NCBI GenBank assembly: GCA_965220425.1
Contig: OZ244830.1
Coordinates: forward strand, 1 to 64,000
Reading direction: 5' to 3'
DNA: 64,000 bases
Source of the DNA: Azophilus sp965220425
GTDB lineage: Bacteria > Pseudomonadota > Gammaproteobacteria > Pseudomonadales > Azotimanducaceae
Under the pieces are notes generated by a model. That model worked only from the letters and a program-made list of their open reading frames with translations. It was not told the DNA's origin and did not search any database. The position numbers and the translations under genes were made by a program. How positions within the stretch are numbered: position 1 is the first letter of the stretch; each line of letters opens with the position of its first letter. Shown here piece by piece: positions 44,718 through 54,560 of this stretch.

Positions 44718-45543
44718 AGAACGACCGCCTGATGCCCACTTGTGACCGCAATCCTGGAAAACCGGTGCGCGCGGCGTTCCAGCTCTTCGCAACCATCGAA
44801 ATCCCAGCCTGCGCCCGTCCGCACAGGCCCCAATCGAGCCCCTCGATCTCCAATCGTACTTGCCTCCAAGCACGTTTCGGATGGTTATTCTTCCTATGCA
44901 CCACCTGGCTCAGCATCACCGATGAACTGAACGCGATTGCGATCATGTTGGTCAGGTTCTCCGACAGTTCGTTGGGTGCCGCCTGTACATGGTGCAGCTC
45001 CCGCGCCAGGGAGAATATGAAATCGGTCAGCACTGCCCCGAGCCCGGACTGCCCGGATATGGGAACAGCCGTATATTGTTCCGGGTTCATCAAATGGCGC
45101 GACAGCACTTCCTTGGGCATCTGTATGACAAGCTGATGAAACCGCTCGTTGAACGTCAGTGAATAGGGCTGCGTGCTGTCGTACAGGGCAAAACTGCCTG
45201 GTGTCAGTAGCGCCTCCCTGCCGTTCTGCCTGACCAGGCCGCGCCGTGCGAGTTGGAAGCTGATCAGGAAGTCGGCTTCCGAGCATTTGGCGATCTGCCG
45301 CCTGGAGCGCTCGACGTACTGTGCATCCGCCAGCACTTCGGAGAATTGGAGCTCGCCGAGGCTGCCGCCGCCGCGCACTTCACCCTGAAAGTCATCGGCC
45401 AGTTTGCGACAGTCGAGTTTTACGTATTCGTCGCAGATGATGTCCCGCCAGTAGTCGGTGCGGTCACGTTCCTCGAGATCGGAAGTGCCTTTCCGATACC
45501 CGCCTGCGAGCAGGCTGGTAGTCACTTTTTTACCAGCCCGCAT
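44599..45543 (-). pseudogene. Truncated AraC-type regulator
   Basis: The frame from MRAGKKVTTSLLAGG carries an AraC_binding_2-type sensor: DYWRDIICDEYVKLDC, then SFQLARRGLVRQNGREALL and PGSFALYDSTQPYSLTF. After VMLSQVVHR (44895-44906) the expected two helix-turn-helix motifs are missing, and the frame runs into unrelated DNA and the antisense of an IS91 fragment. It should not bind DNA as a normal AraC protein. It lies just downstream of the aldoxime dehydratase; AraC-type regulators are known neighbours of such genes, so it likely controlled that locus. Confidence 0.75.
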
Positions 45544-45616
45544 CGCTCGCCAACTTTCGTCGCGAGTGCATCGGCGTCCGCGGCAGGAAGTTGGTGAGCG
45601 ATACGGGCTAGTCCTC

Positions 45617-45707
45617 TTGTTCGCGGAAATAAGGTTGTCGAATGAGTCAATTTTGCACCCGTTGGCCGTTTTCCTGTTGGGCTGGGGCATCGCCCCGTCA
45701 GTCCTGG
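45617..45707 (-). repeat. Repeated element encoding MPQP...NGC...DSFDN, copy 2 (inverted)
   Basis: Read on the minus strand, this encodes MPQPNRKTANGCKIDSFDNL after the same GGGGC-GAT-GCCCC hairpin. It is an inverted match to 44408-44500, perhaps 75-80% alike by eye. The stop codon of the aldoxime dehydratase lies inside it. Confidence 0.7.
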
Positions 45708-46699
45708 ATGTACCTCAGCAGCCCGGTGTCGGGATGGCAGGCGATGTACTCGAATTCGCACCCGTCGGCGGGCAGGGCCGTGACTTCGTGCCAGAGCCTG
45801 AGCTCGAGGCCGGCGCCAAAAGTGTCAACCATCTGCAGAAAGCCATCGAATATTGCCAGGTGAGTCGGGTGGCTCTTCGCCCATTGCTCGAAAGCACGGA
45901 CATCCGTTGCGTACCCGAGCCCGAACGTCTGTTCCGTGGCGCCCCACGTATCGTCTCTTTGCTCGACGAAGCGCAGCGAATAGCAATTGGCCTCCCAGGG
46001 ATTGTCACGAAGAAATCGCATGCCTTCCAGCAGTACGGGATGCAGTTTCTCGAGATACCAGCGCCTCTGCTCCGGGCTACAGAATTCCCAGTTCTGGCCC
46101 GAGCGGATCACACACATGTTCTCGGGCGGTGTAACGAGTACGCGCAGGCCGTCGTCCCCGGTGCGGGCGTGCAGGTTGCCGGCCATGCCGGCGGGATTGC
46201 GCAGGTCGTTGGTATCCGAGAGCGGTATTCGGTCCCGCATGCCGCCGGCGTAGCCGTGTTCCAGAATGGGACCGCGCATGGCATCGGCGGAAACTCCGAT
46301 GCCGTGCGGGCTGGTTGTGGAATGCAGGGTTTCGAGTCGGTCGAACGGCATGGCAATGATTTCCCGCCAGTAGCCTGCCCGGTCCGCATATCGCTGATCG
46401 TCGTTCCACCAGCCCGAGTTGGCCTCAAGGTTCCACCACCGGTCATAGGTGGACCTGCGCCAGTAGGCGATGTGGAGGTAGCTGGTGACGCCGTACCGGT
46501 CGATATACGCACCCCGCTCGGTTGCCAATGGAAGGAGCGGGTCGGTGAACGCCCGGGCGGCCCAGGCATCGAGCAGCGCCGGGCTGTCCGATTGAGTACC
46601 GAAAACTCCGGTGACGGGGGGATCGTTCCGGTCATTCCACGCTGATTGCCAGGCGGCCGCGGGAGGATCCCAACCTGTGGGCATATTGTTACGCGGCAT
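45698..46699 (-). CDS. oxd: Aldoxime dehydratase, heme-containing (clipped C-terminus)
   Basis: A 333-residue protein of the aldoxime/phenylacetaldoxime dehydratase family, which converts aldoximes to nitriles using heme. Recognised segments are LEHGYAGGMRDRIP (146-159), CVIRSGQNWEF (196-206), the SHPTHLAIFDGF stretch (277-288) and RLWHEVTAL (301-309), which hold the heme-ligand and catalytic histidines of this family, and CHPDTGLLR near the end. Relatives have about 350 residues; here the last 15-20 are replaced by YIQD and a stop supplied by a repeated element. AGGAG lies 6 bases before the ATG. A nitrilase remnant and a TonB receptor lie upstream on the same strand. Confidence 0.85.
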   Translation of the reverse strand: MPRNNMPTGWDPPAAAWQSAWNDRNDPPVTGVFGTQSDSPALLDAWAARAFTDPLLPLATERGAYIDRYGVTSYLHIAYWRRSTYDRWWNLEANSGWWNDDQRYADRAGYWREIIAMPFDRLETLHSTTSPHGIGVSADAMRGPILEHGYAGGMRDRIPLSDTNDLRNPAGMAGNLHARTGDDGLRVLVTPPENMCVIRSGQNWEFCSPEQRRWYLEKLHPVLLEGMRFLRDNPWEANCYSLRFVEQRDDTWGATEQTFGLGYATDVRAFEQWAKSHPTHLAIFDGFLQMVDTFGAGLELRLWHEVTALPADGCEFEYIACHPDTGLLRYIQD

Positions 46700-46708
46700 G
46701 CGCTACTC

Positions 46709-46753
46709 CTTTTGTGCGCCAGTCAGCATGACTTTTGTGCGCCAGTCAGCATG
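46709..46753. repeat. 22-bp tandem duplication before the aldoxime dehydratase gene
   Basis: A 22-bp unit starting CTTTTGTGCGCC and ending GTCAGCATG occurs at 46709-46730 and identically at 46732-46753, one base apart. The first copy includes part of the ribosome binding site region of the dehydratase gene. Confidence 0.85.
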
Positions 46754-46997
46754 TCACCAGCGCGCTGCCGTCCCTGCCCGCATCCTGGTTCCAGTCCGTC
46801 GTGCCGAACTCTTCGGGATCCGGTGCGAATTGCTCGACCCGTGGCTGGGGCGAACGATTCAGCAGCAGACGGGTGACGTCCGGCCTGGAATAGTGGCCGA
46901 CCGGGTCCGCGAAAAGAAACTGGGCGAGATACAGAGAGCCGTGGTCGGGTTCGCTGGCCCCGATCGACAGGACGCTCCTTGATCGGTGTGCGGTCAC
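46746..46997 (-). pseudogene. Nitrilase C-terminal remnant
   Basis: The frame contains FADPVGHYSRPDVTRLLLNR then SPQPRVEQF, the D-x-x-GHYSRPDV segment typical of the end of nitrilases. The rest of the enzyme (about 270 residues with the Glu-Lys-Cys triad) is missing. A GTG overlaps the TonB receptor stop as GTGA, so an 83-residue peptide could still be made but would be inactive. Nitrilase converts the nitrile made by aldoxime dehydratase into an acid, so the placement makes metabolic sense. Confidence 0.7.
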
Positions 46998-49005
46998 TGG
47001 AACCTGTGCCGGATCGTGACGCCGTATTCTCTCGGCCGGTTGAAGTTGGCCTCATGGAACCCCAGGCCGAAGTTCGAGTCGCCGCTTTCGATGTACCGCT
47101 CGTCGGTGAGGTTTGCCACGAAGGCGACCACGTCCATCGACTCTCCCATCGAGAAGCGCAGCGAGGCATTCAGGGTGTGGTATGTCTTCTGGTAGAGGAA
47201 CGGCGAGTTCTGGGAGTCGTTGAACAGGTCATCGGTGTAGGCGTAATCAAGCCGGAGCGCGAGTTCGTTGGCCTGCAGGAGGATGCTGTACTGGACCCCG
47301 GCGTTGAACGAGTGTTCCGGCGCGTTGACGAGTTTGGCGGATTCGTCGATGGTCAGCGACAGCCCGGCGATGGGATTGATTTCGTCGTAGCCGGCATCCA
47401 GGTAGCCGTATCCCACGTCGAGTCGCAGATTGGCGGTCACCAGCGCGGTCAACTCGAGTTCCAGACCCGCGATATCCACCGAGCCCGAGTTGGCGGTCAC
47501 GGGCCCGCCAAGACTGTCGAAGAACGTCACCTGAACGTCCTGGTAGTCCGACGTGAAGGCCGCGGCGTTCAGACGTACCCGGTCGTCGAACCCTTGCCAT
47601 TTCAGGCCGACTTCATGGGTGTAGACGAACGCCTTGTCGTCCCTGGTATGGCGGACACCGCCGGTGATCGAGAATATGTCGGTCAGGTCCCAGGTTAGCT
47701 GAAGGTAAGCGGCCTGGCTGTCGTTATCGACATCGGCGAGGTTGTGGATCGCCGCGGGAAAACCCACGGCCAGGTCTGGCGAGGGCAGGAATACCGGCAC
47801 GTAGACATTGTCGGTGCCTTCCTCGTCGAAGGCGTACAGCCCCGCCACATAGGTCAGCCGTTCGTCGAATGCCGTGCCGGTCAACTGCAGTTCGTGGGTA
47901 GCCTGTTCGTGATGGTATGCGGTGTTGAGGGTTTCGGTGATGGCATGAGGCGAGTTGTCCGGATCGCGGTGGAATACCCCGTCGGTTTCCCGGTGGGCGA
48001 ATGTGTATTTGAGATCCCAACCGATCCCGTGGTAGGTGCCGGTAAAGGAGATTCCGTCGAGATCGAGTTCGGTGCCGGAGGCGCCGGTCGCGTAGGTGAT
48101 GTCGCCCTCGCCGCCGGTAACGTACTGAGCGAGATCGGCAAGCCCCTTGCCGATGTCGCCGTAGGTGGCGAGTGCGTACCCGACCGTGCCGGCCCCGGGG
48201 GTGAAGCCGTTGAGGACCGAGGCGGCGCTCTGCTCGTCGATTTCCGTCCGGTCGACGCTCAGTTGAAAGTCCAGCGCGTCGGAGGGCTCGAACAGGACAA
48301 CGCCCCGCACCGCAAACTCGTTGTCGTCGCCGAGCCTGTCGCCCATCAGCACCCGGTCGACGTAGCCGTCGCGGTTCTTTTCCGAAAGCGCAAAGGTGGC
48401 GCGCAGTTGTTCGGTGATGGGGAGATCCATGGACGCCCGCAGGTCGCGGCGTTCGAAGTTGCCCGCGGTGACGGCCACATGGCCCCCGAATTCGGCGCCG
48501 GGCTTGCGCGCCGTGATGTTGACGGCGCCGCCCATCGTGTTGCGGCCGAACAGCGTTCCCTGGGGCCCCGCAGGACCTCGATGCGCTCGATGTCGAGTAC
48601 GTCGAGCACGCCCCCGGCGGATCGGGACATGTACACGCCGTCGACATAGATACCCACGCCGGGGTCGGTGGTCAGGCTGAAGTCGGAGTTGCCGATGCCC
48701 CGAATGAAAACCACCGCTCCGGAGGACAGCCCGCTGATCGGCGAGGTGGTGTCGAAAACCAGGTTCGGCGTGAAGGCGGCGATCTCGGAGATATCATCGA
48801 AGCCCCGCTCCTCGATGGCGGTGGCCGTGAAGGCCGTTACCGCGACCGGCGTATCCTGCAGGCTCTCCTCCCGCTTCTGCGCCGTTACGATGATCTCTTC
48901 GATGACGGGACGCGCATCCGTGACCGGTTCGCTCGCGAACAGTTGCCCGCAACCGAGCAAGGCGGCACCCAGGGTACCGAAAGTAAAGGGTTTGCAGTTT
49001 TCCAT
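46994..49005 (-). pseudogene. TonB-dependent receptor with one frameshift
   Basis: The frame from 49005 encodes a signal peptide and the plug (IEEIIVTAQKREESLQDTPV, then IYVDGVYMSRSAGGVLDV and IEVLRGP). The family's next words, QGTLFGRNTMGGAVNI, are read only after a shift: MGGAVNITARKPG opens the second frame, which continues as a beta-barrel to 46994 and ends VTIRHRFQ. One missing G in the run at 48562-48565 explains it. Repaired length would be about 670 residues. It would import a substrate across the outer membrane, perhaps one linked to the aldoxime genes downstream. Confidence 0.85.
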
Positions 49006-49576
49006 CTCGACATCCTCTCTGACCGGAATAGTGGTCCCTACCGTTCTCCGCCGGCTTTCCGGGCGATGATGCCTGAGCGGCGGCGGGAAGCCCTTGCGGA
49101 AAAAGGTACGATTTCTTGCCTATTCGGGCACCAGCGAGCCGAACAAGTTCCCCGGAGTTTCAGCAGGCGCTGGTGTGGGCCGGCTCGAGGGGTCAGGTCG
49201 GGAGGTGCTGCAGGACGCCGCCCGGCGCACACGCGGGACGAACCGGTGAGGATTGCGCCCGGGGAGGCGTGCGGGACAGTCGGCCGCGGCCCCGGGGTTT
49301 GTCGAACAGGATTTTGTACGACGACTCGCTGTCTGCGCAGGAGCCCTGACCGACTTGCGGCCAGCACGCAGGGCAGGGTCATTTCACGCTGGCCGGAAAC
49401 GCCGATTTGAACCGCAGATGGCACGTAATTGTTCCCGGTGTCGAGCGTTTATCAAAGCCAAACGCCAGCGGCTGCGTAGCGTGAAATGGCCCTGGCACGC
49501 AGGGCGGAGCGTCTTGGCAATTCCCCCCTCTTTGCGTAGTGTGTGCCCCCCTCCCACCCAGGAAAGGCTGCAGTCG
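49006..49576. other. Divergent intergenic region between two TonB receptor genes
   Basis: About 570 bp without a supported gene. An inverted repeat is visible: CAGGGTCATTTCACGCTGGC at 49374-49393 and AGCGTGAAATGGCCCTGG at 49478-49495. It could be a hairpin, a regulator site, or IS-end scars. Promoters for both receptor genes should lie here. Confidence 0.5.
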
Positions 49577-52003
49577 ATGAAAAAGTACCGTAAATCAGAG
49601 TCCTTTGCCCTCAGGCCCGTTGTTCGAGCGATTCGGCAGCAGTCCTGGGCCTCCGCCGGGGCGGTTGCCCTTGTTTCCGGCATGGCCGCAGCGCCGGTGG
49701 CGCTCGCTCAGGAAGGCTTCTCCATCGAGGAAGTGATCGTAACCGCCCAGAAGCGGGATGAGAGCGCTCAGGATGTGCCGATCAGTATCGATGTGCTCGA
49801 CGAGTCAACATTAGAGGACTTTGCCGTCACCGACCTGGCGGACTTCGTCCAGCTATTGCCGTCGGCGAACTATATTTCCATAGGGCCGGGCAGCGGCGAC
49901 ATCTACATTCGCGGCATCTCCGGTGGCGGCGAAAGCGCTCTCGGCTCCTCGCCCAACGTTGCCGTCTATTTCGATGAGCAGCCGATTACCGCCGTTAACC
50001 GCTACCTCAATCCCCACATCTACGACATTGCCCGAATAGAGGCGTTGGCGGGTCCGCAAGGCACCCTGTTCGGCGCCAACTCCCAGTCGGGCAGCATTCG
50101 CCTCATCGCCAACAAACCGAACCCTGGTGGATTCGAAGCCAAATACGACCTGGAGGTGAACTCCATCAGAAAGGGCGGCGAGGGTTATCTGCTCGAAGGT
50201 ATGGTGAACATTCCGATCAGCGACCAGGCGGCGTTGCGCGTGGTCGGTTGGCACAAGGAGGACGCCGGCTTTGTCGACAATGTCCCCGCTACCCACACCT
50301 TCAGTAACGCCAATGTCCGTGCGGGGCTGACCGATCCGGCCCTGATCGCCAAGGCAGCCGACATCACCGTGAACAACGATGATATAGCCGAAAAGGACTT
50401 CAACGAAGCGACCACCAGCGGCGCCCGGGCGCTGCTCGGCATCGACCTGGGCGACAACTGGACGGTGACCGCGGGCGTTATGCGTCAGGAATTGGAAAGT
50501 TCCGGCGTTTGGGACCATGACCCCACCGATGTGGGCGACCTTGAAGTGGTGCGTCTGCTGCCGGATACCTACGACGATGAATGGACCCAGATCTCCCTCG
50601 TCGTGGAGGGCGAAATTGCCGGCCTGTCCGTTACCTACGCCGGCGCCACTCTCGACCGCAAGACGTTCAGCCAGGTGGACTATTCGCTGTACAGCGACTA
50701 CTACATCTCCGGCGGCTTCGTGCAGCGCTTCTATTCCTGTTACGTCGCCTACTTCGGCGATTGCGTCGATCCACGAGAACTCGCCACCTACGACGAGAAC
50801 TTCGATCGCGACAACCACGAAATTCGCATCGCCTCGCCCCAGGACCGGCGTTTTCGGGCGCTTGTGGGCGCCTTCTACGAAGAAAGCAAACACGCCTTTG
50901 ATTGGGAGTGGCATGTGTTGGGCCTGGCCGGCCTCGCCAGCGCCGGCACACCCGCGGCAGTGGAGCCGCCGGATATCTATTGGACAACGGACCAGGTGCG
51001 CGACAGCGAGGAATTGGCATTTTTCGGCCAACTTTCCTTCGACCTTACGGACGCGATCACGGCGTCGTTCAGTGCCCGCTATTTCGACTATGAAGTCAGT
51101 CTGCAGGGCTTTTCCGGCACGGTCTGGTTTCCCAACCGGTTCGGCCCACGCGTCGAAGACTACAACACGGATCTGGTCACCGCAGACAAAGACGTGGTTA
51201 TTCGGGGCAACCTGTCCTGGCACGTCACAGACGACGCCATGCTCTACGCCACCTATTCGGAAGGCTATCGTCCGGGTGGCCTGAACCGGGTCTACAACAC
51301 CGTGGCGGGCGGCTCATTCGAGCCGGACTTCGTGCAGAGCTGGGAGATTGGCCTCAAGGCGTCCGCGCTGGAAGGCAGGATGCGCTACAACCTCGCCGCT
51401 TTCACCATGAACTGGGACAATTTTCAACTCTCGCGCCTGGATAATTCCATTTCGCCGCTGACCCTCACCTACAACATCGGTCAAGCCCGCAGCCGCGGCA
51501 TCGAGGGGGATGTAGCCGTGCTGCTGACGGAAAATTGGGAGTTTTCGGCGGCCTTTTCGTTCATCGACGCGGAGTTGACGGAAAACTACTGGGTCAACAG
51601 CGCCAACTTCGGCAATGAGGCATTGCTGACGGGTCGCAGCGGCGCGCCCAAGGGTAGGCCTTTGCCGCGTGTGCCCAAGTTCAAGGCGAACGTCTCGTCG
51701 AGGTATGGCTTCCAGCTCGGCGAGCGCAACGCCTATATCCAGGGCTCGTACATTCACACGGGCAAGTCGTACAACGCCTTGTTGGATACCAACCCACCGA
51801 TCCGGGCTCGCAGCGTGCAGGGGTCCTACGACGTGCTCGACCTGTCCTTTGGGCTTGAGTGGGAAACTTCCTCGGCCGAGTTGTTCGTTCGCAATGTGAC
51901 CGACGAGCGTGCCGAGGTATTCAAGAACGCAGCTTCCTGGGATGGCCGAATAACCACCAACCGACCGAGGACCATAGGCTTGCGTTGGCGACAGAAATTC
52001 TAG
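49577..52003 (+). CDS. TonB-dependent outer-membrane receptor
   Basis: An 808-residue receptor. A signal sequence (MKKYRKSESF ... APVALAQ) is followed by a TonB-box-like segment EEVIVTAQKRDESAQDVPIS, the plug with IYIRGISGGGES and IEALAGPQGTLFGANSQSGS, and a long beta-barrel ending in an aromatic C-terminus, LRWRQKF. AGGAAAGG lies about 10 bases before the chosen ATG; an in-frame TTG at 49253 is not credible. It would import a siderophore, carbohydrate or other large substrate. It diverges from the frameshifted receptor and converges with a TPR-sulfotransferase gene, a neighbourhood common for this receptor type. Confidence 0.93.
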   Translation: MKKYRKSESFALRPVVRAIRQQSWASAGAVALVSGMAAAPVALAQEGFSIEEVIVTAQKRDESAQDVPISIDVLDESTLEDFAVTDLADFVQLLPSANYISIGPGSGDIYIRGISGGGESALGSSPNVAVYFDEQPITAVNRYLNPHIYDIARIEALAGPQGTLFGANSQSGSIRLIANKPNPGGFEAKYDLEVNSIRKGGEGYLLEGMVNIPISDQAALRVVGWHKEDAGFVDNVPATHTFSNANVRAGLTDPALIAKAADITVNNDDIAEKDFNEATTSGARALLGIDLGDNWTVTAGVMRQELESSGVWDHDPTDVGDLEVVRLLPDTYDDEWTQISLVVEGEIAGLSVTYAGATLDRKTFSQVDYSLYSDYYISGGFVQRFYSCYVAYFGDCVDPRELATYDENFDRDNHEIRIASPQDRRFRALVGAFYEESKHAFDWEWHVLGLAGLASAGTPAAVEPPDIYWTTDQVRDSEELAFFGQLSFDLTDAITASFSARYFDYEVSLQGFSGTVWFPNRFGPRVEDYNTDLVTADKDVVIRGNLSWHVTDDAMLYATYSEGYRPGGLNRVYNTVAGGSFEPDFVQSWEIGLKASALEGRMRYNLAAFTMNWDNFQLSRLDNSISPLTLTYNIGQARSRGIEGDVAVLLTENWEFSAAFSFIDAELTENYWVNSANFGNEALLTGRSGAPKGRPLPRVPKFKANVSSRYGFQLGERNAYIQGSYIHTGKSYNALLDTNPPIRARSVQGSYDVLDLSFGLEWETSSAELFVRNVTDERAEVFKNAASWDGRITTNRPRTIGLRWRQKF

Positions 52004-52103
52004 GCTGTTGAAGGGGCGCCGTGATCCTTCCCATCGCGCGGCCGCTGGTCGCGCTCGGCTTGGTTCCGACGCTTGCTGTCGGCGACCTGCTTGCCTTTCA
52101 ACT

Positions 52104-54080
52104 CTACGCTGCCTCGCCGAGCGCGGCGCGCAGGGGCTCCAGATGTGCCTCGAAGTGCCGCCATTGGGCGACGGCGTTGCGGTAGATTGGCTGGCGAACC
52201 TGCTCGGAACTGGCCGTGCGCACCGCACGGCGATTCTGGTGATAGGACAGGCAAGCCGGTTCGAACGGCAGACCGCAGTAGTCGAGCAGCCTGCGAACCT
52301 CGGTCTCCAGGTCGTCGATGACGTTCTCGTAGTCCACCCGCAGCACGCGTCCCGGCAACACGCGATTCCAATGCGCCACCAAGTCGGCGTAGTCCCGGTA
52401 GTAGCGTCCGATGTCCTCCAGGCTGTAGGTGAATTCCTGGCCCGCGGCGAACAGTTGCTTGAAGGCGCTGAAACAGGTGGCCATGGCGTGCCGGCGCGCA
52501 TCGACGATGCGGGCGTTTGGCAGGATCAGGTGAATCAGGCCGATGTGGGCGAAGTTGTTCGGCAGTTTGTCGATGAAAAACGGGGCGCCGCGGCGCTGTA
52601 CGCGCGCGGCATCGAGAAATTCCTGGCCAAGGGCCGCGCACTGTTTCCGCGTCAGGTCCCAGAGAATTTCAGGATACCTGGAAGGATCTGACTTGTTCTT
52701 CTGGCCCGCCAGCCGCCGCACGAATTGGGGTATGTACGGCAACTCCATCGTACCGTCCACCTGGGAGTGGCTCGCCAGTATCTGCTCGAGCAGCGTCGAG
52801 CCGGAGCGGGGCAGGCCGACGACAAAGATGGGATCGGGCGCCGCATGGCCGTATCCCTGCCGGGATTGCAGCCGCTCGGCGGTGCAGGATTTTGCCATGG
52901 CGAGCATCGCCGCCGCGTTGGCGTCGGCATCGTAGCCGCTCCGGGCGCGCTTGATCTCGTTGCCCCGGGCATAGGCGGCGAATGCGCCGTCGTAGTCGCC
53001 GGTGTCCTCGAGCGCCTTGCCCAGGGCGAAGCCCAGGTGAAACTCGTCTCTCGGCGTCAGCTTGTCGCTCGCCGCCAGCCGCCGCATGGCCTGAATCTCG
53101 TCTTCCTCAAAGCGAAAAGTCTTCAGGTTGGCGAGGCTGAACCAGGCTTCTCCGAGAGAGGGATCGGCGGCGACGGCGTTGCGGTAGGCGGCGATGCAGT
53201 CCGCCGGCCGCCCCAGGGTCTTCAGCGCGTGCCCGTAGCTCATCTGCAGCCCGGCGTGCCCGGGGGCTCGCTCGAGAACCCGTTCATAGCGGGCGATGGC
53301 CTGTTCGTACTCGCCCACATTGACCAGTATCGAAGCCGCCAGCACCGGATGGGAGAGACTATCGGGTTCGGCTGCCTCGAGGATGCCGATTTCCTGCAAC
53401 GCAGCCTCGAACTGCCCGGTTTTGCCGAGCGCATTGGCGTAGTTGTTGCGCGCCAGGTGGTAGTCGGGGGCGAGTTCCAGGCAACGGCGCAGCAGCTTTG
53501 CGGCATCGTCGAATATTTCCAGTTGCAGCGCGATATCCGCGAGCAGGCGGATGGCGTTGACATCCGTCGGCCAGCGGTAGAGATAGTCGCGGCAGATGCC
53601 TTCGGCCATGCCGAGCTTGCCGTCGGCCACCAGCCGCACCGCCTGCCGCAATCCGGGATGCGTGCCGGAGGCGGCCATGTATTCCCTGAAGGCTTTGTCC
53701 GCGGCCTCTTCGTCGCCCTGGTCCGCCAGCAACTCGCCAAGCGCCTGCCAGGCCGGGGCGAGCCCGGGGTCCGCCTCGATGGCCTTCTCGAAGGCCGATT
53801 GCGCTTCTTTCCTCTGGCGGTTGCCGCGCAGCGCCAATCCCAGTTCATGCAGGACCGGTGCCGCATTGGGCGCCTTTTCCGCCAGTGGACGCAGATCCCT
53901 CAGCGCGTCGCGGGAATCGCCCAGGCGGTTCTTGGCGACGGCGCCGATATAGGCGGCCCGCCCATCCCCCGGAAACTGCTTGCGGATCTCGCGCGATTGG
54001 GCAAGCGCCGCATCGAAGGCTCGCTCCTTTAGCAGTTTCCTGGCATTCGCCAGGGCGGTATCGAGGTCGCCGTAGGGCAT
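52104..54080 (-). CDS. TPR-repeat sulfotransferase family protein
   Basis: A 658-residue protein. Residues 1-375 consist of tetratricopeptide repeats (for example ALGELLADQGDEEAADKAF and SYGHALKTLGRPADCIAAYR). The C-terminal sulfotransferase domain has the PAPS 5'-phosphosulfate loop FVVGLPRSGSTLLEQ at 419-433 and an ARRHAMATCFSAFKQ segment in the 3'-phosphate site region. It would transfer sulfate from PAPS to an unknown acceptor. Such genes frequently lie next to TonB-dependent receptors, as here, but the link is not explained. No signal peptide is seen. The gene is intact. Confidence 0.9.
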   Translation of the reverse strand: MPYGDLDTALANARKLLKERAFDAALAQSREIRKQFPGDGRAAYIGAVAKNRLGDSRDALRDLRPLAEKAPNAAPVLHELGLALRGNRQRKEAQSAFEKAIEADPGLAPAWQALGELLADQGDEEAADKAFREYMAASGTHPGLRQAVRLVADGKLGMAEGICRDYLYRWPTDVNAIRLLADIALQLEIFDDAAKLLRRCLELAPDYHLARNNYANALGKTGQFEAALQEIGILEAAEPDSLSHPVLAASILVNVGEYEQAIARYERVLERAPGHAGLQMSYGHALKTLGRPADCIAAYRNAVAADPSLGEAWFSLANLKTFRFEEDEIQAMRRLAASDKLTPRDEFHLGFALGKALEDTGDYDGAFAAYARGNEIKRARSGYDADANAAAMLAMAKSCTAERLQSRQGYGHAAPDPIFVVGLPRSGSTLLEQILASHSQVDGTMELPYIPQFVRRLAGQKNKSDPSRYPEILWDLTRKQCAALGQEFLDAARVQRRGAPFFIDKLPNNFAHIGLIHLILPNARIVDARRHAMATCFSAFKQLFAAGQEFTYSLEDIGRYYRDYADLVAHWNRVLPGRVLRVDYENVIDDLETEVRRLLDYCGLPFEPACLSYHQNRRAVRTASSEQVRQPIYRNAVAQWRHFEAHLEPLRAALGEAA

Positions 54081-54112
54081 CGCGGGCAGCCCCTATCGAA
54101 TTCCCGGGCGCA

Positions 54113-54253
54113 CTAGGTTCCTCGCCAGAGGTCTTCGCGCAGTTCGTCGCCGGCGTTCAACGCGCGGGCGAGCACGAAGAAGAAATCGCTCAACCGGTTG
54201 AGATAGCGGGCTCCGTCGTCCAGCCTCGACTCGCCTTTGTCGCCCTGTCGCGT
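54113..54253 (-). pseudogene. PduO-type cobalamin adenosyltransferase, C-terminal remnant
   Basis: About 46 codons ending ARYLNRLSDFFFVLARALN and AGDELREDLW match the C-terminus of PduO-type ATP:cob(I)alamin adenosyltransferases. The preceding ATP-binding part is missing; upstream sequence (54254-54560) shows no gene. It is a leftover between the sulfotransferase and yajQ. Confidence 0.65.
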
Positions 54254-54560
54254 GGTGACGCGGGAGATCCTGGTCTTGCGCCGACTCACGGCCGCGGTCC
54301 GGAATTGGCCACGATGGCCATAGCGGGGGACCGGTCCGGACCGGGCGTCGGGACAGGTCCGGTTCGTGCTGAACCCTGCGGGATTGGAATGCCTGCGTTT
54401 GCCATGCAAGTTGGGTGCCGTGGCCAGCCCTCTGCCGGCGAACGGACGTTATGGGTGGGGCTGGCGGGATTGTCAAGAAACCGGTGCCGATTGCCCCGGG
54501 TATCCCCACGCCGACGGGGTGGAGGTCCGAACGGGTAGCGGCACGCGAACGGAGAAAGCC

